Shown: positions 7,313 to 15,399 of the stretch, piece by piece
Numbering within the stretch: the stretch's first letter is position 1
Layout: each line of letters begins with the position of its first letter
Assembly (NCBI GenBank): GCA_002412795.1
Contig: DHVS01000032.1
Coordinates: 68,374-132,373, forward strand
Length of the DNA stretch: 64,000 nucleotides
Direction of reading: 5' to 3'
Source of the DNA: a bacterium UBP2_UBA5202
GTDB taxonomy: Bacteria; Edwardsbacteria; AC1; EtOH8
Notes under the pieces: model-generated
Databases searched by the model: none
The model's input: only the letters and a program-made list of their open reading frames with translations
Told to the model about the DNA's origin: nothing
Program-made: the position numbers and the translations under genes

Positions 7313-8155
7313 TCATTCGATTGTTGGTTGTAATATTTCATCAGACGTTTCTTTTGGGATTGATTTTTCATCAATTTTAGGGTTATCTATCAACTCCTCC
7401 AATATTTTATCCTCGATTTCTTTTGCCTCCCAAGTGCAATCATTTACGTTGGGATCATCAGTTGTCCTACCGTTTTTTGCAATATAATTCTCGTAGTCTT
7501 TTGGTGTTTGAATATTGGGTTTTGCCATTTCTAGATTATGTGCAAATTCATGCCCTATTGTTGATAAACCACTGCTAGGTTTTATTAACGAATAAATCTG
7601 CTTTTTACCATCAATAACATCATTAAAATATGAAATACCAGGAGCGCTTCCAAATTTCTTTTGTTCAGCTGCATACATGTTTCTCAGTAATACTTCTGCC
7701 TTGTTATTCCTTCTTGCAGCATCATAAATATTTCTAAAGGTTTCGGAACGTAAGTACAATTGTACAACTCGTGCTTGCATTTTAGACCCAACAACGGATA
7801 CTTTCATTCCATCTGGATCAACATATTTCAAAGGATTATTCAAACAATAGACATACGGGTTCAACATCTGCGGATTATACAAGAACTTTATATCCGGCAC
7901 GCCCTTCAGTAACGGCTCCGGCTGGCTCCATCTGCCCAAACCCGTAGTAAAATACCTGGCTTTTGCGTAATACTGCCCGGTGGCATCGTCCTTTATATGC
8001 CCCGTAAACTTATGGGTATTGCCCGTAGCAACCGTCCCGGCCTCACTGCCGAAAGCCAAATAATCCTGCCGCCACACCACTGCCCCGGTAGCATCGGTCA
8101 TCACTCTGGGACTATTTAGATAATCCGCATGGTAGTAATACGTGCTCCAATTGCG
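7313..8155 (-). pseudogene. 5'-truncated RHS core with zincin-like C-terminal tip
   Basis: The frame carries the conserved end of an RHS protein: YYYHADYLNSPRVMTDATG, DYLAFGSEAG, KFTGHIKDDATGQYYAKARY and the core closing motif LNPYVYCLNNPLKYVDPDG. After it comes a distinct tip of about 165 residues with STIGHEFAHNLE, a HExxH zinc-protease motif at 7538-7552. Polymorphic RHS toxins carry variable tips in exactly this place. Similarity stops at about 8155, just after the neighbouring lipoprotein gene, no start codon precedes it, and thousands of upstream RHS bases are absent. The first in-frame start is around 8100 (GTG-ATG). The tip is strongly AT-rich. It is an orphan module, probably silent unless recombined. 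Confidence 0.75.
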
Positions 8156-8177
8156 GGAGCAGGGGTGCCTTTTATGT

Positions 8178-8804
8178 TTACTGGGCTGTATACCTGAACA
8201 CATCCCCGAACATAAAATACAGCGCTCCGGCCAGATCCTCCCTGCTCTGCCTTCCCCCGCCTTTCCGCAGGTAATCGTTGATGATCTCGCCCCTGTCGTT
8301 CTTGTAATCATAGGGATGCCGCAGGTTCATCTTGATCCGGCCCACCCGGCCCGACCCGTAGTGCAGGATGACCACCGTCCCGTCCGCCTGCACCTCCTCC
8401 ACCAAGCCCACATGGGTGATCTTGTCGTAGCTGTTCTCCAAAGTGTTCTTGAAGAACACCGCGTCGGCCGGCCGGGGCGGCATGTCAACGTATGACAGGT
8501 TCTTGTCCCTTAAGGTAAGGTACAGGGACTCCGAGAGCGGCCGGCCCTGGCGGACGAAATTGTATTTTATCTTGCGGCCCATCACGGCATAAACCCCGTT
8601 GACATATCCCGAGCAGTCGTTCTTGAACCTTTTGTCCATCTCGCTCAGCCGCTTCACGCCGATAAGACTCTTGGCATAATTGACCAAAGCCTGCCTGGAC
8701 TGCATCTCCTCGCCGGCCGGCTCCTTTCTTTGGACATAGGCCGGGGAGCAGGACACTACCAGCCCGGCGGTCAAGATCATCAGACCATGACGCCAGTATC
8801 TCAT
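8178..8804 (-). CDS. NlpC/P60-like lipoprotein (CHAP-type cysteine peptidase)
   Basis: The 208-residue product has a lipoprotein signal (MILTAGLVVSC, lipobox LVVSC). Its catalytic domain has the NlpC/P60 Cys in NDCSGYVNGVYAVMG (about residue 64) and the matching His in ITHVGLVEEV (about residue 131), followed by VVILHYGSG. Such enzymes cleave peptidoglycan stem peptides or other amide bonds; the exact bond is unknown. The cell location would be periplasmic and membrane-anchored. It overlaps the upstream 84-residue gene by four bases (ATGA), so the two are co-translated. It ends about 20 bases before the RHS remnant. Confidence 0.82.
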   Translation of the reverse strand: MRYWRHGLMILTAGLVVSCSPAYVQRKEPAGEEMQSRQALVNYAKSLIGVKRLSEMDKRFKNDCSGYVNGVYAVMGRKIKYNFVRQGRPLSESLYLTLRDKNLSYVDMPPRPADAVFFKNTLENSYDKITHVGLVEEVQADGTVVILHYGSGRVGRIKMNLRHPYDYKNDRGEIINDYLRKGGGRQSREDLAGALYFMFGDVFRYTAQ

Positions 8805-9055
8805 GCCTTCTTCCCAAAAGGAACATATTTCTTGAACCAGTGGAAACCGAACTTCTCCATCATTTTCAGATACCCGTCATTGCCTTCCGGCATGTAGTCT
8901 GCGCTGTAGTGCAGGCCGAAGCAGCGCTGGGCCGGGTTGATGTATCCCTGTTTTTGGATCCTGGCCAGGGCCCTTTTGACCAGGGCCGGGCCGCCGGTAT
9001 TGCGGCAAACCCGCTCCATGTCCTTGAGCCTTTCCGGGGTAATGGCCACTTTCAT
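8801..9055 (-). CDS. Small protein of unknown function (84 aa)
   Basis: I do not recognise this 84-residue protein. It begins MKVAITPERLKDMERVCRN, continues with GGPALVKRALARIQKQGYIN, and has an aromatic middle (CFGLHYSADYMPEGNDGYL) and a basic end. It is helical and probably soluble, with no signal peptide or membrane segment. Its stop overlaps the start of the NlpC/P60 lipoprotein gene by four bases, and the nitroreductase ends nine bases upstream, so it sits in one operon with both. The coupling is the main evidence that it is real. Confidence 0.6.
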   Translation of the reverse strand: MKVAITPERLKDMERVCRNTGGPALVKRALARIQKQGYINPAQRCFGLHYSADYMPEGNDGYLKMMEKFGFHWFKKYVPFGKKA

Positions 9056-9064
9056 TCCGGGATA

Positions 9065-9709
9065 TTATTCGTCAAAAGCTTTGAACAGTTCCTTGTCGCT
9101 CAGTTCCCTGTATCTTTCGGAATGGACCATGACCTTGACCGGAAGTTTTTTACGGGGCACCGGTTTTGCCTTGGGGTAACCGATACATAAAAGGACCACT
9201 GGAAAGACTCCCCGGGGCAGCTTGAACATTTTCTTGAGGGCCGGGAAGAATTCCAGCACCGTCCCGATGTAACAGCAGCCCAGGCCCAAAGCGTCGGCCG
9301 CGGTGCAGATGTTCTGGGCGCTGATGATGGTGTCCTGGAACGAGATCCAGAAATGACGGAAGGAGCTGGTTGCGGTGAAGGGCGCATCTGATAGCTTCGA
9401 CCAGCGCTCCAGCCTTCGCCAGTCTATGCAGAACAGCAGATTGACCGGGGCCTGGCCCACAAAGGGCTGTCCGCACAACTTGGCCAGCTTGGCGTTGGCG
9501 GACCGGTTCTCTATTTTGATGATGGAATAAGGCTGCAGGTTTCCCCCGGTCGGGGCCCGCACCCCGGCTTCGAGTACCTGCTCCAGTACTTTGGCCGGGA
9601 TCTTCTTGCCTCTAAAAATGCGGCAGCTGCCCCTTTCCAGCAGCAGCCTGATGGTGGGATCGGCGGCCCGGGATGCTTTCTGCTCCGTTACTCCGTGATG
9701 TGACTTCAT
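9065..9709 (-). CDS. Nitroreductase family FMN-dependent oxidoreductase
   Basis: The 214-residue product has the nitroreductase fold markers: RGSCRIFRGKKIPAKVLEQV (Arg pair that binds FMN phosphate) near residue 25, APTGGNLQPYSII (FMN-binding Ser/Asn/Gln loop) near residue 50, and ALGLGCCYIGTV followed by LPRGVFPVVLLCIGYP near the end, the usual GxxP-IGxP block. Substrates range from nitroaromatics to flavins and cannot be told here. Start 9709 follows GGGAGGA about ten bases upstream; a longer frame to 9745 lies inside the TPR gene. The preceding TPR gene stops one base before it. Confidence 0.85.
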   Translation of the reverse strand: MKSHHGVTEQKASRAADPTIRLLLERGSCRIFRGKKIPAKVLEQVLEAGVRAPTGGNLQPYSIIKIENRSANAKLAKLCGQPFVGQAPVNLLFCIDWRRLERWSKLSDAPFTATSSFRHFWISFQDTIISAQNICTAADALGLGCCYIGTVLEFFPALKKMFKLPRGVFPVVLLCIGYPKAKPVPRKKLPVKVMVHSERYRELSDKELFKAFDE

Positions 9710-9710
9710 T

Positions 9711-11123
9711 TTATTGGTTCTCCTCCCTGGCTGCGGTTTTTTCAAGCTCCGTGATCATCAGTTTATAATCATGGTCGAATGTCTGGCCGTATAATTCCCT
9801 TAAACGAGACATTGCCTGGTCCTGATGCTTTTTGCTTCCTGTAATGCCGGACAATTCAAAGTAAACCAGCGCTTCCAGTATAATCCCGGGCTGTTTGTCG
9901 AGAAGGTCCAAAAGCATTTTTTCTATCCGGGGCCGGTCGTTCCCGGCCGCTATTTTTATTTCCAGTATCTCCGCTTTGGCCAAGATATCCTCGCTTTTAT
10001 TTTTTTGGGCCGAAAGCTTTGCCTTTTCTAGATGATCCAGGGCCCCGGTCTTGTCCCCGGCCTTGGAACATACTTCGGCCAGCTGGAGATAATTTGAATC
10101 CAGCTCCTTGTCAAATCCGGCCTCCAGGTCTATCTCCACCGCTTTCAGAAAATATTCCCGGGCCCTCCCGTATTCTCCGGTCTTGGCGTATACCATTCCC
10201 AGCCCGCAACATCCCCCCTCCCGGCCTTCCGGATCTCCGGCCTCTTCGGAGATGCTCAGCTGTCTTTCAAAATACTCCAGCGCCGTCTGGTACTGCTCCT
10301 GCTCGGCATGAACTATACCCAGGTTGCCGCAGGACTGGCTGATGCCGGCCTTGTAATCCAGTTTTTGTGAGATCTCCAGCTTGGTCCGGTAACAGTCCAC
10401 CGCCTCCCGGTACTTTCCCTGGCGGTAGTTGATGTTCCCTATGTTTCCCACCGCTATGCTTTGGTTGGCGGGGTCTCCCAGCCGCTGGGCCAGGTCCAGC
10501 TGTTTCTTGTAATATTCATGGGACCTGTCCAGCCGGTCCTGGAAAAAATAGACGTTGCCCATGGTCCCGTAGGTGATGCTCAGGAACAGGCTGTCATTCT
10601 CCCGCAAGGAGGCCTCGGCGCACTGCTCCAGGCATTCCAGGGCCTGGTCGAACCGGCCCCGGCTCATATGAACCTGGCTGAGGTTGCCCAGCCCGCTGAT
10701 CAGATGCTTGCTGTCCCCGAAGCGCCTGCTCCGGGCGATCAGGTCATTGAAACATTCCTCGGCTTTCTGCTGTTTGCCCTGGGCGGCATATACCAGCCCG
10801 ATGTTGTTGATGGTCTGGCTGATCCCGGGCTGGTCTCCCAGCTCGGTATAGATGGTCAGCGCCTCGTCAAGCGAGGCCAGCGGGTCATGCACCTTTCCCA
10901 TGTACCGCATTATCCGGAACAGCTTGATCTGGGAATCGGCCGTCTGGCTTTGGGCTCCGGCCTGCTTGGCGAATTCCAGGTTTTTCCGGAACAGTTCTTC
11001 CGCCTGCTGCCATTCGCCCGACAGCTCCAGCACATCGGCCTTGCTGAGACAGACCGAATAGGCATAGTACTGCCCGCCGGCTTCCAGCCACAGTTTGTTT
11101 ATGTGATACCGGGATTGGGGCAT
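9711..11123 (-). CDS. TPR-repeat protein
   Basis: The 470-residue protein consists almost wholly of tetratricopeptide repeats, at least eight, with recurring NIGLVYAAQGKQQKAEE, GNVYFFQDRLDRSHEYYKKQ, NIGNINYRQGKYREAVDCY and NLGIVHAEQEQYQTALEYF. The 40-residue spacing and paired G-D ends resemble Rapsyn/LGN-type TPRs used as protein scaffolds. No enzymatic domain or signal peptide is seen. AAGGAG lies three bases before the ATG at 11123. The repeats resemble those in the large Ser/Thr kinase at 60160-63870, so this gene may descend from the TPR part of such a protein. It is followed without a gap by the nitroreductase gene. Confidence 0.8.
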   Translation of the reverse strand: MPQSRYHINKLWLEAGGQYYAYSVCLSKADVLELSGEWQQAEELFRKNLEFAKQAGAQSQTADSQIKLFRIMRYMGKVHDPLASLDEALTIYTELGDQPGISQTINNIGLVYAAQGKQQKAEECFNDLIARSRRFGDSKHLISGLGNLSQVHMSRGRFDQALECLEQCAEASLRENDSLFLSITYGTMGNVYFFQDRLDRSHEYYKKQLDLAQRLGDPANQSIAVGNIGNINYRQGKYREAVDCYRTKLEISQKLDYKAGISQSCGNLGIVHAEQEQYQTALEYFERQLSISEEAGDPEGREGGCCGLGMVYAKTGEYGRAREYFLKAVEIDLEAGFDKELDSNYLQLAEVCSKAGDKTGALDHLEKAKLSAQKNKSEDILAKAEILEIKIAAGNDRPRIEKMLLDLLDKQPGIILEALVYFELSGITGSKKHQDQAMSRLRELYGQTFDHDYKLMITELEKTAAREENQ

Positions 11124-11161
11124 CTGCTCCTTAAAAGATGTTTTCAGAAAGACCTGGCCGG

Positions 11162-11590
11162 TCAGTCGCCGGAGTTCCCAACTTTTTTCCGCAGGGACTT
11201 GGTCTGCCCCTTTTTCTTTTTATCATCCACCCTCCTGGCCCTGGAAGCATAGGTGGGCTTGGTCTTCCGGCGAATCTTGGGCCGGACGGCCGCCAGCCTG
11301 ATGATCTCCGCCAGGCGCTGCCGGGCTTCCAGCCGGTTGGCCTCGCGGGTCCGGTGGTTGCGGGCATCGATGACCAGATAACCGTCCAGGTTGATCCGAT
11401 TCCGGTAAAGGGAAAACAGCCGCTGCTTCACCTCCGCCGTCAGGCAAAGACTGCCGGCCGCATTGAACTTCAGCTTGACCGCAGTGGCCACCTTGTTGAC
11501 GTTCTGTCCGCCCGGCCCCGAAGCCCGGATGAACTCTTCGGAAAGTTCGTCTTCGGCTATCATTATGTTCTGGTTGACTGTCAGCGCCAT
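11162..11590 (-). CDS. arfB: Ribosome-rescue hydrolase ArfB (YaeJ)
   Basis: This 142-residue protein has the catalytic GGQ motif in ASGPGGQNVNKVATAVKLKF near residue 26 and no codon-recognition domain, which distinguishes ArfB from release factors RF1/RF2. The basic C-terminal tail (KPTYASRARRVDDKKKKGQT...) fits the ArfB segment that enters the empty mRNA channel of stalled ribosomes. It hydrolyses peptidyl-tRNA on non-stop complexes. No clear ribosome site precedes the ATG. It lies 38 bases before the TPR gene, so may be the first gene of that operon. Confidence 0.92.
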   Translation of the reverse strand: MALTVNQNIMIAEDELSEEFIRASGPGGQNVNKVATAVKLKFNAAGSLCLTAEVKQRLFSLYRNRINLDGYLVIDARNHRTREANRLEARQRLAEIIRLAAVRPKIRRKTKPTYASRARRVDDKKKKGQTKSLRKKVGNSGD

Positions 11591-11652
11591 TTGGCAAAAT
11601 ATTCTGATATCATTTTTCCGCCTTATAAGCTAATTGATCCACCGGAAAGTTA

Positions 11653-11748
11653 TTATTTTCCTTTGAGTACATGGGCAAAGCTGTAAACCGTCAAGAATAT
11701 TATCAGGCCCCAGGAAAGGGCCATGAACAGAGTGCCCCAAGCATTCAT
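11653..11748 (-). CDS. metS: MetS-family small subunit of the sodium symporter
   Basis: A 31-codon gene reads MNAWGTLFMALSWGLIIFLT, then VYSFAHVLKGK and TAA. It is one transmembrane helix with the W-G-T / S-W-G / F-x-Y pattern of MetS, the small partner of NSS transporters (in Corynebacterium MetP needs MetS). AAGGAGG lies eight bases upstream, the start is 27 bases after the symporter stop on the same strand, and this small gene normally follows such symporters. It is too short for routine gene callers. It probably supports methionine or alanine uptake together with the upstream gene. Confidence 0.85.
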   Translation of the reverse strand: MNAWGTLFMALSWGLIIFLTVYSFAHVLKGK

Positions 11749-11775
11749 GTTATACTGCCTCCTTGTGTTAACCTT

Positions 11776-13335
11776 TCAGGCATTTTCAACTTTGCTTTTT
11801 CGCTTCCAGGCCCAGGCCACCAGCCCTATGATCACCGCCCATAAACCGAATACCAATCCCCGGGCGGCCCACTGGTACGGCTGGTCGGCCGGGGCCACCC
11901 CCTTCATCGCGATGAACGGCCAGAACTGCTGATAGGACCAGACCCCCAGCAGGATCAGCAGATAGGCCGGGGTCACGTATTTGATGATGGGTTTGTAGAT
12001 CGCGGGGATCCTCATCTGGGCGCCCTGATGCATCTCCTTCCATCCTTTTTCGATCCCGAATACCCAGGAGAACAGGATGATCTCGATGGTGGCGAACACC
12101 ACCAGGAACAGGGTGCCGCCCCAGAAATCAAGCTCGTCCACGAAGCCGTGGCCCAGAAAGAAGATGGCGGGCAGACAGGCCGTCAGAGAGACCGCGCCCA
12201 GCGCCAGCACCGATCTCCGGCGGCTCCACCCGAGCTCGTCCTCCAGGAACGAGATGGCCGGCTGGATCAGGGAGACCGAGGAAGTTATTCCGGCAATGAA
12301 CAGCAGCAAAAACCACAGCCCGGAGAACATTGCCCCCCAAGGCATTTTCCCGAAGATCATGGGCATGGTCACAAAGCCCAGGTTGAAGGTGCCGCTCTGG
12401 GCGGCGGTTAAAGCTCCGGCCGCCCCGCCCAGGAAGATGAAGGCCGCCGGGATCACTATGGAACCGCCCAGGATCACTTCGCAGAATTCGTTGGTGGCCG
12501 AAGCCGTCAGCCCCGACAGCGCCACATCGTCGTTTTTCTTGAGATAACTGGCGTAGGTCAGGATCACCCCGATCCCCACCGACAGGGTGAAGAATATCTG
12601 GCCGGCGGCCTCTATCCAGACCCTGGCGTTGGCGAGCTGGGAAAAATCCGGATTCCAGACAAAGCCCAGGGCGTTCTTCACCGAAAGTTCCGGCATAGCC
12701 GGATCCGGGGTTCCCAGGGACAGCACCCGGATGGCCAGCAATATTCCTATTCCTATCAGCACCGGCATCCCGTACTTGGAAAGTTTTTCTATTCCCCCCT
12801 GAATTCCTTTATAGATGAAATAGAAATTAATCAGGAAGGTCAGGGCAAAGAAGACCAGGGCCGGGGCCAACCCCGAGAAATACTGGTTCTGGGCCAGTCC
12901 CTGAAAGCCAGACAAGAAAGCCTTCATCTCGGCCTGGCCGCCTCCGAACGGCAGATGCCCGGTGAAAGAATACCAGGCATAGGCCAGGGTCCAGGATTCG
13001 ATGTACATGTAGTAAATGAGGATGATGAAAGGCCCCAGCACTCCTATGGTCCCCAGGTATTTGGCCCAGCGCCCTGTCCCGTCCAGTTTGTCAAAGATGC
13101 CGGGGGCGGTGCCGTGGCCACGCTGTCCTCCCAGGCGCCCGATCGTCCATTCCACCCACATCATGGGAATGCCCAAAAGCAGAAAGGCAATGAAATAGGG
13201 GATCATAAAGGCCCCGCCGCCGTTAAGCACCGCCTTGGCCGGGAACCGCAGGAAATTCCCCAGCCCCACCGCGCTTCCGGCCACGGCCAGAATGACCCCC
13301 AGTTTGGAGCCCCATTGTTCGCGTTTTTCTGACAT
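11776..13335 (-). CDS. Neurotransmitter:sodium symporter (NSS) family transporter
   Basis: The 519-residue membrane protein starts with the NSS signature WGSKLGVILAVAGSAVGLGN, then FLRFP and GGGAFMIPYF, which form the sodium and substrate sites in helix 1 and 2. About twelve membrane helices follow, with the ASYLKKNDD and FFTLSVGIGVILTYASYL region typical of helix 6-7. NSS proteins import amino acids with Na+. The presence of MetS directly downstream points to the MetP subgroup (methionine, alanine). A GAGGAG site precedes the ATG. The gene and metS form a two-gene unit. Confidence 0.92.
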   Translation of the reverse strand: MSEKREQWGSKLGVILAVAGSAVGLGNFLRFPAKAVLNGGGAFMIPYFIAFLLLGIPMMWVEWTIGRLGGQRGHGTAPGIFDKLDGTGRWAKYLGTIGVLGPFIILIYYMYIESWTLAYAWYSFTGHLPFGGGQAEMKAFLSGFQGLAQNQYFSGLAPALVFFALTFLINFYFIYKGIQGGIEKLSKYGMPVLIGIGILLAIRVLSLGTPDPAMPELSVKNALGFVWNPDFSQLANARVWIEAAGQIFFTLSVGIGVILTYASYLKKNDDVALSGLTASATNEFCEVILGGSIVIPAAFIFLGGAAGALTAAQSGTFNLGFVTMPMIFGKMPWGAMFSGLWFLLLFIAGITSSVSLIQPAISFLEDELGWSRRRSVLALGAVSLTACLPAIFFLGHGFVDELDFWGGTLFLVVFATIEIILFSWVFGIEKGWKEMHQGAQMRIPAIYKPIIKYVTPAYLLILLGVWSYQQFWPFIAMKGVAPADQPYQWAARGLVFGLWAVIIGLVAWAWKRKSKVENA

Positions 13336-13437
13336 ACTCTCTCCTCTTAAACGCTTGAATGAATATTGAATTTAGGAGACGGTAGACCGGACAACCCTTC
13401 AGTATTCTGACTTCAATATTCTGTATCCCGGTTCAGC

Positions 13438-14643
13438 TCACATATTCTTCCTGATCATGGTGGCCAGCCTCAGGATTCCTTCCTCGATCTGGGCCTCGGT
13501 GGGATAGGAGAAATTCATCCGCATGGCGTTCTGGCCCTTGCCGTCGCAATGGAAGGCGGTGCCCACCACGTAGGCCACCTTCTCTTCTATGGCTTTGGGA
13601 AAAAGCTCGTTGGCGCTCATGTTCTTGGGCAGCCTGATCCACAGGAACAGCCCGCCTTCGGGCTTGGTCCATTTCACCCCCTTGGGCATGTGCTTCTTCA
13701 GGGCTTTCAGCATCACCTGGCGCTTCTGGCCATAGATCAGCTTGATCCGCTCGATCTGGGGCTGCAGCAGGCCCTGCTTCATGTATTCGGCGGTAATCAG
13801 CTGGTTGAAGGAGGGGCTGCACAGGTCCATGCTCTGCTTGGCCACTATCATCCGGTCCATCCATTCGGCCGGGGCGGTGATCCAGGCCAGGCGCAGGCCC
13901 GGGCAGAAGATCTTGGAGAAGGTCCCCAGCACTATCACCTGGTTCTGGGTGTCCAGGCTGTAGATGGGCGGCACCGGATCCCCGGTGAAGCGCAGGTCGC
14001 GGTAGGGGCTGTCCTCCACGATGGGCACTTCGTACCGGTAGGCCAGCTCCAGCAGTTTCTTTCGGCGCTCCAGGCTCATGGTGATCCCCGACGGGTTCTG
14101 GAAATCGGGCACCACATAGATGAATTTGGGCTTCTTTTTCTTCTGGGCCATTTTGCCCAGGACCTTCTCCAGCTTGTCCATCCGCATCCCCTCATCGTCC
14201 TGGGGCACGCCCACCATCTTGGCCCGGTAGGCGGTGAAGGCCTGGAGCCCGCCCACGTAGCTGGGGAGTTCTACGATCACGGTGTCGCCGGGATCCAAAA
14301 ACACCTTGGACACGATGTCCAGCCCCTGCTGGGAGCCAGAGGTGATGAAGATGTTCTCCGGCTTGATGCCCGACTTTTCCTGGGACATCCACTTGGCCAG
14401 CTCCTCGCGCAGGGGCGCCTCGCCCTCGGTGGTCCCGTACTGCAGGGCCGTGGCCCCTTTTTCCCGCAGCAGCCGGCAGGAGATCTCCTCTATCTCCTTG
14501 ACCGGGAAGGTGTCGGGGGCCGGCAGTCCGCCGGCAAAGCTGATGATGCCGGGCTGGCGGGTGAACTTCAAAAGTTCGCGGATCTCGGAACGCTTCATGT
14601 TCAGGGCGTTCTTGGAATAAAAGGCCGAAAGGTCTTTGATCAT
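13438..14643 (-). CDS. PLP-dependent class I aminotransferase (LysN/2-aminoadipate type)
   Basis: The 401-residue enzyme shows fold-type I aminotransferase motifs: ISFAGGLPAPDTFP near residue 35, LQYGTTEGEAPLREEL near 85, TSGSQQGLD (PLP phosphate site) near 110, PDFQNPSGITMSLERR (Asn and Pro of the cofactor site) near 185, and GTFSKIFCPGLRLAWI with the Schiff-base Lys near 245. The N-terminal pattern and length match the LysN/ARO8-like group, which acts on 2-aminoadipate, aromatic or branched-chain amino acids. The specific substrate is not deducible. A GGAG site lies 10-11 bases before ATG. It stands alone between the symporter and a VapBC module. Confidence 0.87.
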   Translation of the reverse strand: MIKDLSAFYSKNALNMKRSEIRELLKFTRQPGIISFAGGLPAPDTFPVKEIEEISCRLLREKGATALQYGTTEGEAPLREELAKWMSQEKSGIKPENIFITSGSQQGLDIVSKVFLDPGDTVIVELPSYVGGLQAFTAYRAKMVGVPQDDEGMRMDKLEKVLGKMAQKKKKPKFIYVVPDFQNPSGITMSLERRKKLLELAYRYEVPIVEDSPYRDLRFTGDPVPPIYSLDTQNQVIVLGTFSKIFCPGLRLAWITAPAEWMDRMIVAKQSMDLCSPSFNQLITAEYMKQGLLQPQIERIKLIYGQKRQVMLKALKKHMPKGVKWTKPEGGLFLWIRLPKNMSANELFPKAIEEKVAYVVGTAFHCDGKGQNAMRMNFSYPTEAQIEEGILRLATMIRKNM

Positions 14644-14743
14644 GGCTGGTGACTCCGATATTTTATATTGATTTATTGGTTTATCGCTTTGGCGCCGTTC
14701 TAAGAAACTAACTCTTTTTCATAATTTCCGGACAATAACTAAT

Positions 14744-15157
14744 TTATATCTTAATGCTTTTCTGCTCCAGACCCGTCTCTTTGGCCATCATTTCAAAATG
14801 CCGGTCGGCATGCAGCAGCAGGCAGCGGTACTTTATGGCCAGACGGGCAATGATCAGATCGGTGGTTGGTATCCTTAGACCGGCCCTTATCAGGCGATGG
14901 CCCAATTGGGCAACCATCTTCCATTCCTCCTCCGGGAACGGCAGATAATGTAAGGAGCCCAGCTCGCTGGAGAGATCTTGATACTCCCCCTCGTTTCGGG
15001 CTCCCTGTAAAAGTTCTGCCAGGATCATTCCGGCGGTGGCCGCCCGGTCATGCTCCAGCAGGTCCCCCACCAATGCTTGGGCCTGCGTTGAACCCTTGGG
15101 CCTTAAGGCTAGGATCCAGGCCGAGCTGTCTATCAGGACCAATCCGCTACCGGGCAT
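14744..15157 (-). CDS. vapC: VapC-type PIN-domain toxin ribonuclease
   Basis: The 137-residue protein has PIN acidic residues in LIDSSAWILAL (Asp near residue 9), ILAELLQGA (Glu near 45) and IPTTDLIIARLAIKY (Asp near 98), with a further Asp in LLHADRHFEMMA. These bind Mg2+ and cleave tRNA or rRNA in known VapCs. It overlaps the VapB gene by 11 bases, as toxin genes in this class usually do. The whole module lies just after ribF and has its own promoter-operator. Confidence 0.88.
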   Translation of the reverse strand: MPGSGLVLIDSSAWILALRPKGSTQAQALVGDLLEHDRAATAGMILAELLQGARNEGEYQDLSSELGSLHYLPFPEEEWKMVAQLGHRLIRAGLRIPTTDLIIARLAIKYRCLLLHADRHFEMMAKETGLEQKSIKI

Positions 15158-15350
15158 TTCTGGATGCCTCCAGCTTGTTCAGCGTAAGGTTCAGTCCGGT
15201 CCGGCCCAGGCGCTGCTTAAGGCTGACCATCCTTTTCTGGCGCACCAGTTCCTCCAGGGAAAGGTTTAACACCTGCCGCTTGGTCTTGGCGCCGGTCAGC
15301 CGAAAGGCTTCCTTCAACAAATGTTCGTCCAATTCAACCAATGTTTTCAT
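15147..15350 (-). CDS. vapB: VapB-type antitoxin
   Basis: This 67-residue protein reads MKTLVELDEHLLKEAFRLTG, then AKTKRQVLNLSLEELVRQKR, the ribbon-helix-helix pattern of the VapB family that pairs with this PIN-toxin group. The N-terminal half should bind the operator and the C-terminal half should wrap the toxin. AGGAGGT lies six bases before ATG. The gene directly precedes and overlaps vapC; upstream is an AT-rich palindrome overlapping promoter elements, consistent with autorepression. Confidence 0.88.
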   Translation of the reverse strand: MKTLVELDEHLLKEAFRLTGAKTKRQVLNLSLEELVRQKRMVSLKQRLGRTGLNLTLNKLEASRNAR

Positions 15351-15360
15351 ATATACCTCC

Positions 15361-15399
15361 TATATATATAAATATAGGCCATTTATATATATAAGTCAA
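15361..15399 (-). promoter_or_regulatory. vapBC promoter with palindromic operator
   Basis: On the minus strand TTGACT (15394-15399), 17 bases and TATATT (15371-15376) form a promoter. The spacer and region past the -10 form an inverted repeat with arms of 13 bases (TATATATATAAAT and its complement) around GGCCTAT. A bound VapB dimer would cover both the spacer and the -10. The -35 box overlaps the ribF stop codon. Confidence 0.7.

Noticed and set aside
13549..14652. 367-codon plus-strand frame opposite the aminotransferase
   Set aside because: The minus strand has all PLP enzyme motifs; the plus-strand frame shows none.
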